The notes beneath the pieces were generated by a model, which was not told where the DNA came from, did no database searches, and saw only the letters and a list, made by a program, of their open reading frames with translations. Shown one piece after another: positions 1-5,669 of a DNA stretch of 6,467 nt (positions are counted from its first letter, which is position 1; each line of letters opens with the position of its first letter). This DNA comes from Hyphomicrobiales bacterium (GTDB taxonomy: Bacteria > Pseudomonadota > Alphaproteobacteria > Rhizobiales > Beijerinckiaceae), in NCBI GenBank assembly GCA_003567055.1, contig PXAW01000001.1:1-6467 (forward strand), read 5' to 3'. The translations under genes and the position numbers were made by a program.

Positions 1-754
1 CGACGGGATCCGCCACAACATCCCCTTCCTCTCCGCCCTGATGGCGCATCCGCGCTGGCGCGAGGGGCGGCTCTCGACGGGCTTCATCGCCGAGGAATTC
101 CCCGACGGTTTCGCCCTGCCGGCGCCGGAGGGCGTGGTCGCCCTGCGTATCGCGGCGGTGGGCGCGCAGATCGACCACCTGCTCAACGAGCGCAAGCGCC
201 GCATCAGCGGCCAGATGCGCCCCGATGAAGCGGTGCGCTTCACCCGCGACCGTTCCGTCATGCTGGGCAGTGAACGCCACGACATCACGATCTGCGAGGC
301 CGAAGGCCAGCTCGCCGTGGATTTTGCGGATGGAACCCGCATCCTCGTCGCCAGTGGCTGGAAACCGGGTGACCCGGTCTGGACCGGCACGATCGACGGC
401 ACGCCGGTGGCGATGCAGGTGCGCACCATCCTCAACGGCGTGCAGCTCTCCCATGCCGGCGCCTTCGCCGATATCCGCGTCTATACCCGCCGCGAGGCCG
501 ATCTCGCCGCAATCATGCCGGAAAAGCGCGATGCCGGCGCCACCAAGCAGCTGCTCTGTCCGATGCCCGGGCTGGTGCGCTCGCTTCTCGTGAGCGAGGG
601 CCAGGAGGTCAAGATCGGCGAGCCGCTGGTCATGGTCGAGGCGATGAAGATGGAAAACGTGCTGCGCGCCGAGCGCGAGGGCACGATCGCGAAGATCGTC
701 GCGAGGGAAGGTGACAGCCTCGCCGTCGATGCGGTGATTCTGGAATTCGCCTGA
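1..754 (+). CDS. pccA: Propionyl-CoA carboxylase alpha subunit, C-terminal part (5' end outside window)
   Basis: This is the biotin-dependent subunit of propionyl-CoA carboxylase, a cytosolic enzyme that carboxylates biotin with bicarbonate and ATP, so that the beta subunit can make methylmalonyl-CoA. The frame is open from base 2, giving 250 residues before the TGA at 752-754. The visible part starts with the conserved HNIPFLSALM and STGFIAEEFPDGF stretches at the end of the biotin carboxylase half. Next comes the linking beta-barrel (BT) domain, including WKPGDPVWTGTIDG and VQLSHAG. The biotinyl carrier domain follows, with CPMPGLV and the biotinylation motif VEAMKMENV; the acceptor Lys codon is 647-649. 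Family members are roughly 660-670 residues, so over 400 N-terminal residues lie upstream of the window. An internal ATG at 41 is only a methionine within the protein. BT-domain features favour PccA over acetyl-CoA or methylcrotonyl-CoA carboxylase subunits; this assignment rests on remembered family sequences. Confidence 0.93.
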   Translation, partial: DGIRHNIPFLSALMAHPRWREGRLSTGFIAEEFPDGFALPAPEGVVALRIAAVGAQIDHLLNERKRRISGQMRPDEAVRFTRDRSVMLGSERHDITICEAEGQLAVDFADGTRILVASGWKPGDPVWTGTIDGTPVAMQVRTILNGVQLSHAGAFADIRVYTRREADLAAIMPEKRDAGATKQLLCPMPGLVRSLLVSEGQEVKIGEPLVMVEAMKMENVLRAEREGTIAKIVAREGDSLAVDAVILEFA

Positions 755-772
755 GGCACATACGCGCCGGGA

Positions 773-798
773 CGCGGCGGAGAGAATCACCCGCCGCG
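773..798. terminator. GC-rich hairpin between convergent pccA and ribB, possible bidirectional terminator
   Basis: A perfect 8 bp stem, CGCGGCGG at 773-780 and CCGCCGCG at 791-798, encloses a 10-base loop. It sits in the 59 bp gap between two genes that end facing each other, where a shared terminator is expected. Neither side has a clear T-run (CTGAATAATC follows on the + strand), so it is not a textbook intrinsic terminator. Termination by hairpin or by Rho is inference. Confidence 0.45.
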
Positions 799-813
799 CC
801 GTCTGAATAATCG

Positions 814-1887
814 TCAGAGCGTCTCGACGCCCTTGATCTCGATCCCGAACCCGCCGAGACCGACGAAGGCGCGCTTCGATGTCGAGAGATTGCGAATCGA
901 CTGAACGCCCAGATCGCGCAGGATCTGGGCACCCAGCCCGACCTCGCGCCAGGTGCGCGTGCGCTCCGCCTCGGTGCCCGTGGTATCCTCCTTGAAGGAG
1001 GTCATCGGCACGCCCGCCGTGCCCTCGCGCAGATAGACCACGACGCCGCGACCTTCCTGCGCGATCCGCGCCAGCGCCGCATCGAGGCTCGCGCCGCCCT
1101 GGAAGATATCCGTCACGACATTGGCGCGGTGCAGCCGCGCAAGCACGTTATCGCCATCGCCGATCGCTCCGTGGACCAGGGCGAAATGCTGCACCTCGTC
1201 GAAGGGGGTGGAATAGGCATAAGCCGTCATCTCACCGTATCTGGTCTCCACCGGGAAACTGCCGAGCCGCTCGACGAGTTTCTCCCGCGCCTGGCGATAG
1301 GAGATCAGATCGGCGACGGAGACGCGCTTGAGGCCGTGCTTCTCCCCGAAGGCGGTGATCTGCTCGCCCTTCATCACGGTGCCGTCGTCATTGGCGAGTT
1401 CGCAGATCACCCCGACTTCCGGCAGGCCGGCGAGCTTGCACAGATCCACCGCCGCTTCGGTATGGCCCGAGCGCATCAGCACGCCGCCCTCCTTGGCGAT
1501 CAGCGGGAAGACATGGCCGGGGCGCACGAAGTCACCCGCGCCCATATTGCCGTTGGCGAGCGCGCGCACGGTGTTGCAGCGCTGCTCGGCGGAGATGCCG
1601 GTGGTCAGCCCGTGGCGGGTATCGACGGAGACGGTGAAGGCAGTCCCCAGCGGCGCATCGTTGGAGGGCACCATCGGGTCCAGCCGCAGCCGGCGGGCCT
1701 CGGCCTGCGTCAGCGGCGCGCAGACGATGCCGCAGGTATGGCGGATGATGAAGGCCATCTTCTCCGGCGTGCAATGCGTTGCCGCGACGATCAGATCGCC
1801 TTCGTTCTCGCGATCGTCGTCATCGGTGACGATGACGATCTCGCCGGCGGCAAAGGCTTCGATGGCTTCAGTGACGGATTGGGGCAT
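814..1887 (-). CDS. ribB: 3,4-dihydroxy-2-butanone-4-phosphate synthase with degenerate GTP cyclohydrolase II-like C-terminal domain
   Basis: The N-terminal domain (about residues 1-205) converts ribulose 5-phosphate to 3,4-dihydroxy-2-butanone 4-phosphate plus formate, supplying the xylene-ring carbons of riboflavin. Family signatures are DDDDRENEGD (22-31), RPGHVFPL (122-129) and RSGHTEAAVDL (139-149); E27/E29 and H142 match the metal-binding and catalytic positions. Residues about 207-357 align with GTP cyclohydrolase II (VLARLH, ALARIAQEGRGVVVY, then LGVQSIRNLSTS). However, the three zinc cysteines of the CxxxxxxxxxxCDCG region are missing, with about five residues deleted there, and the EGRGIGL-type substrate loop is replaced by REGTAGVP. 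It should therefore lack cyclohydrolase activity, as in RibBX-type proteins, and a separate ribA is expected elsewhere. The start is well fixed: an in-frame TGA lies only three codons upstream of the ATG. No strong Shine-Dalgarno is seen. The gene lies 32 bp after aroC and is probably co-transcribed. Confidence 0.93.
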   Translation of the reverse strand: MPQSVTEAIEAFAAGEIVIVTDDDDRENEGDLIVAATHCTPEKMAFIIRHTCGIVCAPLTQAEARRLRLDPMVPSNDAPLGTAFTVSVDTRHGLTTGISAEQRCNTVRALANGNMGAGDFVRPGHVFPLIAKEGGVLMRSGHTEAAVDLCKLAGLPEVGVICELANDDGTVMKGEQITAFGEKHGLKRVSVADLISYRQAREKLVERLGSFPVETRYGEMTAYAYSTPFDEVQHFALVHGAIGDGDNVLARLHRANVVTDIFQGGASLDAALARIAQEGRGVVVYLREGTAGVPMTSFKEDTTGTEAERTRTWREVGLGAQILRDLGVQSIRNLSTSKRAFVGLGGFGIEIKGVETL

Positions 1888-1919
1888 GGTGGCTCACAAT
1901 GGTGATGGAGGGGTGGCGA

Positions 1920-3038
1920 TCAGGAACCGCCTGCGGGCCAGGGGGTGCTTTCGCCGACCTGGCCGCGATGTCTGAGATAGTGATCGGCGATGACGCAGGC
2001 CAGCATGGCCTCGCCGACCGGGACGGCGCGGATGCCCACACAGGGGTCGTGGCGGCCCTTGGTGAGGATATCGGCCTCGGCGTTGTCGCGCGTCACGGTG
2101 GCGCGCGGGGTCAGGATCGAGGAGGTCGGCTTGACGGCAAAGCGCGCCACCACCGGCTGGCCGGTGGAGATGCCGCCGAGAATGCCGCCTGCCTGATTGC
2201 TGGTGAAGGTGGGGGCATCCCCGTTGCCGGGGCGCATTTCATCCGCGTTTTCCTCGCCGGTCAAAGCGGCTGCGGCGAAACCGGCGCCGATCTCGACGCC
2301 CTTGACCGCATTGATCGACATCAGCGCCGCGGCGATCTCGGTATCGAGCTTGCCATAGACCGGCGCACCCAGCCCCGGCGGCACGCCCTCGGCCACGACC
2401 TCGATCACCGCGCCGATGGAGGAGCCGGATTTGCGGATGCCGTCGAGATAATCGGCGTAGAAGGCAGCAGCCTTCGCATCGGGGCAGAAGAACGGGTTGC
2501 GCGCGATCTCGTCCCAGTCCCAGTTGCCGCGATCGATCGCATGCGGCCCCATCTGCACCAGCGCGCCGCGTACGCGCAGGCCCGGCACGACCTTGCGGGC
2601 GATGGCACCGGCTGCGACCCGCGCCGCCGTCTCGCGCGCCGAGGAGCGCCCGCCGCCGCGATAATCGCGCACGCCGTACTTGATATCATAGGGGTAATCC
2701 GCATGGCCGGGACGGTACTTGTCGCGGATGTCGGAATAATCCTTCGAGCGCTGGTCGACATTCTCGATCATCAGCGCGATCGGCGTGCCCGTCGTCACCT
2801 GCTGCGGCATGCGCTCATCCTGGAACACGCCGGAGAGGATGCGCACCTGATCCGGCTCGCGCCTTTGCGTGGTGAAGCGCGACTGGCCCGGCCGCCGCCG
2901 GTCAAGCTCGGCCTGGATCTCCTCGACGGTGAGCGGGATCTGCGGCGGACAGCCGTCGACCACGCAGCCGAGGGCGGGCCCGTGGCTCTCGCCGAAGGTG
3001 GTGACGCGAAACAGATGGCCGAAACTGTTATGGGACAT
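1920..3038 (-). CDS. aroC: Chorismate synthase
   Basis: Chorismate synthase is the last enzyme of the shikimate pathway. It removes phosphate from 5-enolpyruvylshikimate 3-phosphate to form chorismate, and needs reduced FMN although there is no net redox change. The 372-residue protein carries the family motifs in order: FGESHG (15-20, H19), RRRPGQS (47-53), [14 protein letters not shown] (59-72), TTGTPIA (82-88), RPGHADYPY (109-117, H112), [11 protein letters not shown] (127-137), [11 protein letters not shown] (281-291) and [14 protein letters not shown] (328-341). The two histidines match the conserved acid/base residues of the family. Length is slightly above the usual 350-365, through a short Gly/Pro-rich C-terminal tail. 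The ATG places FGESHG at the usual distance from the N-terminus, though only a weak ribosome binding site precedes it. ribB follows 32 bp downstream; its product leads to the flavin this enzyme uses. Confidence 0.97.
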   Translation of the reverse strand: MSHNSFGHLFRVTTFGESHGPALGCVVDGCPPQIPLTVEEIQAELDRRRPGQSRFTTQRREPDQVRILSGVFQDERMPQQVTTGTPIALMIENVDQRSKDYSDIRDKYRPGHADYPYDIKYGVRDYRGGGRSSARETAARVAAGAIARKVVPGLRVRGALVQMGPHAIDRGNWDWDEIARNPFFCPDAKAAAFYADYLDGIRKSGSSIGAVIEVVAEGVPPGLGAPVYGKLDTEIAAALMSINAVKGVEIGAGFAAAALTGEENADEMRPGNGDAPTFTSNQAGGILGGISTGQPVVARFAVKPTSSILTPRATVTRDNAEADILTKGRHDPCVGIRAVPVGEAMLACVIADHYLRHRGQVGESTPWPAGGS

Positions 3039-3146
3039 GGACGAGCCCGTTCATTGCGAAACGGGGTATTTAGAGCATGTTCACCCGCGAAGAAACCGCT
3101 TTCGCGCAAACATCGCTCCCGATGCCGGCAAACATGCGCAATCCCG
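3039..3146. other. Intergenic region between arsJ and aroC
   Basis: This 108 bp gap separates two - strand genes and is locally richer in A/T than its surroundings. It contains the palindrome at 3073-3118. On the - strand, just after the palindrome, TCTAAATACC (about 3063-3072) could give a -10-like TAAATA for aroC. The matching -35 position reads TTTCTT, a poor match, so an aroC promoter here is a weak inference from position and composition. Confidence 0.35.
3073..3118. repeat. 46 bp imperfect palindrome of GAGCATG type, possible intergenic repeat or arsJ terminator
   Basis: Outer arms GAGCATGTT (3073-3081) and AACATCGCTC (3109-3118) pair with one bulged base. Inner arms CGCGAA (3086-3091) and TTCGCG (3101-3106) pair perfectly around a 9-base loop. 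On the - strand the core reads AAAGCGGTTTC. From memory this resembles short palindromic intergenic repeats common in Hyphomicrobiales genomes, which have GAGCATG/CATGCTC ends and a GCGGTTTTC-like core. Only one copy is in the window, so repeat status cannot be shown here. Its position right after arsJ also allows a role in ending or stabilising that transcript; no T-run follows on the - strand. Confidence 0.5.
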
Positions 3147-4391
3147 TCATTCCGCAGGTGCGGAGAGCCCGGCCTGCCCGCGCGGCAGGGTGAGCGTGAA
3201 GGCAAAACACGCGGTGAGCATGACGGCGGAGCCGATCAGGCAGGCATGGATGCCGCCATACTGGTAGAGCAGGCCCGAGAGCAGCGTGCCGGTAAAGCGC
3301 CCCGCCGCATTCGCCGCATAGTAGAATCCGACATCCTCCGCCGCCTTCTTCGAGCCGGCATAGGCGAGGATCAGATAGGAATGCACGGAGGAATTCACCG
3401 CAAAGGCAAAGCCGAAGACGAGCAGACCCGTCACCAGGATCAGATCGGGCCGCAGATCGAGCCCGGTCAGCGCCAGCGCGATCATGACGGGGAGCGCGGC
3501 GAGCGCCGCTGCCCAGATCCGCGCGGCGCCAACCTCGCGGCTGAGCCCGTCGGCGGAGCGCGGCACGAGCCAGGGCGCGAGCGCCTGCACCGTGCCGTAG
3601 CCGATCGTCCACACGGCGAGAAATCCGCCGACCATGGTGAAGGTCCAGCCCGAGGCATAGAGAAAGACCGGCAGACCGACGACGAACCAGACGTCGCGCG
3701 CGCCAAACAGCATCACCCGCGCCGCCGCGAGCAGGTTGATGGCGCGGCTCTTGCCGAAGAGCTCCTTCGCGCTGCCGCTCGCCTTGGCCCGCCCCATGAA
3801 GGCGGGCAGCGACAGGCTCACCGCGACGAGCACCAGCGCGAGCGCCCCGGCCATCGCGTAGAGCGCGTATTGGAAACCCAGCGTCTCCAGCAGCAATCCG
3901 CCGAGGAAGAAGCCGAAACCCTTCATGGCGTTCTTGGAGCCGGTGAACCAGGCGACCCAGGCGAAGAGCCGGCTCTCCCCCGCCTCGCCGCGCGCCTCGG
4001 CCTCCGCCACCTTGATCGCGGATTTCGAGGCGGTCTTGGTCAGATCCTTGGCCACCCCGCACACGCCCTGCGCCGCCACCACCCAGGCGACGGAGAGCAC
4101 CGCCCCCCAATCCGGCGAGACGGCGGAGAGGATGAGAAAGCCGGTGATCTGCGTGATCAGCCCCACGGTGAGCATTCGCGTGATGCCGAACCGCGTGGCG
4201 AGCCAGCCACCGACGAAATTCGCCACCACCCCGGCGGCTTCATAGAGCAGGAAGAGGAAGGCCAGGGTGAAGGGCGAATAGCCGAGATTGAAGAAATGCA
4301 GCAGCACCAGCATGCGCAGGGCGCCGTCGGTCAGCGTGAAGCTCCAGTAGGAGGCGGTGACGATGGCGTAGTTGCGGGTGCCGGCCTTCAT
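3147..4391 (-). CDS. arsJ: ArsJ, organoarsenical (1-arseno-3-phosphoglycerate) efflux MFS transporter
   Basis: ArsJ is a major facilitator superfamily exporter of the inner membrane. It expels 1-arseno-3-phosphoglycerate made by the partner GAPDH; outside the cell the product breaks down to arsenate and 3-phosphoglycerate. The 414-residue protein is strongly hydrophobic, with about 11-12 membrane segments (for example near 41-62, 72-95, 158-196, 248-270, 316-336, 350-372 and 380-402). ArsJ-like stretches are RNYAIVTASYWSFTLTDGAL (6-25), FFNLGYSPFTLAFLFLLYE (33-51), the loop GVAKDLTKTASKSAIK (112-127), WFTGSKNAMKGFGFFLGG (148-165) and GFYYAANAAGRFTGTLLSG (355-373). The frame stays open 94 codons further upstream inside the GAPDH gene, but the ATG at 4391 gives the family N-terminus MKAGTRNY. 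It starts 2 bp after the GAPDH stop (TGA-GC-ATG), so translation is probably coupled. A GAGGCGGGG stretch just upstream can serve as ribosome binding site. Confidence 0.93.
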   Translation of the reverse strand: MKAGTRNYAIVTASYWSFTLTDGALRMLVLLHFFNLGYSPFTLAFLFLLYEAAGVVANFVGGWLATRFGITRMLTVGLITQITGFLILSAVSPDWGAVLSVAWVVAAQGVCGVAKDLTKTASKSAIKVAEAEARGEAGESRLFAWVAWFTGSKNAMKGFGFFLGGLLLETLGFQYALYAMAGALALVLVAVSLSLPAFMGRAKASGSAKELFGKSRAINLLAAARVMLFGARDVWFVVGLPVFLYASGWTFTMVGGFLAVWTIGYGTVQALAPWLVPRSADGLSREVGAARIWAAALAALPVMIALALTGLDLRPDLILVTGLLVFGFAFAVNSSVHSYLILAYAGSKKAAEDVGFYYAANAAGRFTGTLLSGLLYQYGGIHACLIGSAVMLTACFAFTLTLPRGQAGLSAPAE

Positions 4392-4393
4392 GC

Positions 4394-5440
4394 TCAGATC
4401 CCCGCCTCGCGCATCTTGCAGGCGAGATCGACCATGCGGCAGGAAAAGCCCATCTCGTTGTCGTACCAGGCATAGACCTTCAGCAAGGTGCCGTCGGTGA
4501 CCAGCGTGGACGGCCCGTCGATGATGGCGGAGCGGGTATCGCGGGCGAAATCGATCGAGACCAGCGGGCGCGTCTCGAAGCCGAGGATCCCCGCGAGCGG
4601 CCCGGAGGCGGCAATGGCGAAGAGGTCGTTGATCTCCTCGGCGCTGGTCTCGCGCGCCATCTCGAAGACGCAATCGGTGAGCGAGGCGTTGAGCACCGGG
4701 GCGCGCACGGCATGGCCGTCGAGCTTGCCTTCGAGTTCGGGATAGATCAGCGCGATCGCGGTGGCGGAGCCCGTCGTCGTCGGTTGCAGCGAGAGCATGG
4801 CCGAGCGCGCGCGGCGCAGATCCTTGTGGACGCCATCGACCACGAGATTGGTGTTGGTGGGGTCGTGGATCGTGGTGATCTGGCCGTGGCGGATGCCGAT
4901 CGCCTCATGCACCACCTTCACCACCGGGGCGAGGCAGTTCGTTGTGCACGACGCCGCCGTGACGAGGCGGTGCTCGCCCGGATCATAGAGGTGATCATTG
5001 ATCCCCATGACCAGATTGAGCGCCGAGCCGTCCTTCACCGGTGCGGCGACGATCACCCGTTTCGCCCCGCGCGCGAAATGGCCTTGCAGCGTCTCGCGCT
5101 TCAGGAACTTGCCGGTGGCCTCGATGACGAGATCGACGCCGAGATCGCCCCAGGGAATTTCCGCGGGCGCGGCATGGGCCGAGACGCCGATGCGCTTGCC
5201 ATCGATGCTGATGGCGCCCTGCGCATCATCACCGGCGATATCGGCACGCCAGCGGCCCTGCATCGAATCGAATTCGATCAGATGCGCGAGCGTCTCCGCC
5301 CCGCCCTTGATCTCGTTGACATGGACGATGTCGAGCCGGTTGTCGCGGCGCGGATCCCCCGCCTGGCGCTCCGCCGCACCGAGAGCCGCGCGCAGAACCA
5401 GCCGCCCGATCCGCCCCATGCCGTTGATACCGACGCGCAT
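4394..5440 (-). CDS. gap: ArsJ-associated glyceraldehyde-3-phosphate dehydrogenase
   Basis: This GAPDH is cytosolic. With arsenate in place of phosphate it forms 1-arseno-3-phosphoglycerate, the substrate of ArsJ. The 348-residue protein begins with the Rossmann nucleotide-binding motif [11 protein letters not shown] (4-14). It has the catalytic motif [11 protein letters not shown] (162-172, nucleophile C165) and the catalytic histidine in [10 protein letters not shown] (H192). LRRARSA (208-214), [10 protein letters not shown] (220-229), R246 and AWYDNEMGF (324-332) follow. The [14 protein letters not shown] stretch (40-53) and the TTIHD-TNT and TTTGSATAI variants set it apart from glycolytic GAPDH and fit the ArsJ-linked clade, as does direct adjacency to arsJ. 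No pgk, fba or tkt is nearby. The position usually held by the nicotinamide-contacting Tyr of NExxY is Phe (F332). The open frame continues 100 codons upstream, but the ATG at 5440 has a strong ribosome binding site and gives the correct N-terminus. Confidence 0.92.
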   Translation of the reverse strand: MRVGINGMGRIGRLVLRAALGAAERQAGDPRRDNRLDIVHVNEIKGGAETLAHLIEFDSMQGRWRADIAGDDAQGAISIDGKRIGVSAHAAPAEIPWGDLGVDLVIEATGKFLKRETLQGHFARGAKRVIVAAPVKDGSALNLVMGINDHLYDPGEHRLVTAASCTTNCLAPVVKVVHEAIGIRHGQITTIHDPTNTNLVVDGVHKDLRRARSAMLSLQPTTTGSATAIALIYPELEGKLDGHAVRAPVLNASLTDCVFEMARETSAEEINDLFAIAASGPLAGILGFETRPLVSIDFARDTRSAIIDGPSTLVTDGTLLKVYAWYDNEMGFSCRMVDLACKMREAGI

Positions 5441-5445
5441 AACCG

Positions 5446-5453
5446 CCTCCCCC
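5446..5453 (-). promoter_or_regulatory. Ribosome binding site of the GAPDH gene
   Basis: On the - strand AAGGGGGAGG precedes the ATG, with GGAGG (5446-5450) five bases away. It is the best Shine-Dalgarno in the window and settles the start at 5440 against an in-frame ATG 100 codons upstream. Confidence 0.8.
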
Positions 5454-5525
5454 TTCGTCAATGCCCCTCGCCTAGCCTCTTTCGAGACTTCTGGAAAGAC
5501 CTCGCGGGTTCGATGGCGCCTGCAT

Positions 5526-5543
5526 GTGACAGCCGGATGACAG
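5526..5543 (-). promoter_or_regulatory. Putative Pho box (PhoB binding site) driving GAPDH-arsJ
   Basis: Read on the - strand the sequence is CTGTCAT-CCGG-CTGTCAC: two heptamers, 7/7 and 7/7 against the CTGTCA(T/C) half-site, separated by 4 bp, giving an 11 bp period. This is the layout of the enterobacterial and rhizobial PhoB box. PhoB normally replaces a -35 element, with the -10 about 10 bp further on; that place here (5510-5515) reads CATCGA, a poor -10. Transcription from there would leave a leader of about 60 bases before the GAPDH ATG at 5440. The direct repeat is seen in the sequence; PhoB control is inferred. The CCGG spacer is more G/C-rich than the A/T-rich spacer of E. coli boxes. 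Confidence 0.7.
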
Positions 5544-5629
5544 CCGCAACGGGATCGCTCAGCCATGACGGTGTGCGCCAGCTCCTTGCGGCTTTGCGCG
5601 TTCACGCCGCTCGACAGGGCGGGCCGCGC

Positions 5630-5652
5630 ATTCGATGCTGACGGCATCGAAT
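5630..5652. promoter_or_regulatory. Perfect 9 bp inverted repeat upstream of dppA, possible operator or leader hairpin
   Basis: Arms ATTCGATGC (5630-5638) and GCATCGAAT (5644-5652) are exact reverse complements around the 5-base centre TGACG. The element ends 17 bp before the dppA ATG and 2 bp before its ribosome binding site. It could be the operator of a dimeric regulator or a hairpin in the mRNA leader that affects translation. The responsible factor is unknown, and no regulator gene lies in the window. Confidence 0.5.
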
Positions 5653-5653
5653 C

Positions 5654-5661
5654 GGGCGGGG
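5654..5661 (+). promoter_or_regulatory. Probable ribosome binding site of dppA
   Basis: GGGCGGGG lies 8 bases before the ATG at 5670. It is only a partial Shine-Dalgarno match, but it supports this start over an upstream in-frame ATG at 5565, which would add 35 residues absent from the family. Confidence 0.45.
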
Positions 5662-5669
5662 TTGTCAGC

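Larger units (their letters stand above)
5441..5669. other. Divergent intergenic region between GAPDH-arsJ and dppA
   Basis: This 229 bp region separates two genes transcribed away from each other and must hold the promoters of both. It contains a PhoB-type direct repeat facing the GAPDH gene (5526-5543), a perfect 9 bp inverted repeat before dppA (5630-5652), and ribosome binding sites at both ends. No convincing sigma-70 -35/-10 pair was found for dppA. No ArsR-type dyad was recognised. Confidence 0.7.

Noticed and set aside
1888..1919. FMN riboswitch before ribB
   Set aside because: Only 32 bp separate aroC and ribB, far too short for the aptamer, and none of the conserved RFN segments is seen there or in the 108 bp before aroC.
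1899..4475. An 858-codon open frame on the + strand opposite aroC and arsJ
   Set aside because: It is antisense to two well-recognised genes, has a low-complexity Arg/Gly/His/Asp-rich composition with no domain, and is explained by high GC at third codon positions removing stops.
4392..4673. A 94-codon upstream extension of arsJ
   Set aside because: It would overlap the GAPDH coding region in another frame and reads as Arg-rich shadow sequence; the ATG at 4391 gives the ArsJ N-terminus.
4394..5440. Reading the GAPDH as the ordinary glycolytic enzyme
   Set aside because: Adjacency of 2 bp to arsJ, lack of pgk/fba/tkt neighbours and the TTIHD-TNT and TTTGSATAI variants favour the arsenate-linked type, though a biochemical overlap is possible.
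5478..5499. Inverted repeat TCTTTC / GAAAGA with a 10-base centre in the GAPDH leader
   Set aside because: The 6 bp arms and long centre are weak, the repeat does not extend in either direction, and there is no match to a known ArsR operator; chance is a sufficient explanation.
4712..5641. A 309-codon open frame on the + strand opposite the GAPDH gene
   Set aside because: It is antisense to a clear GAPDH, runs through the intergenic region, and its product is Arg/Ala/Asp-rich without recognisable motifs.
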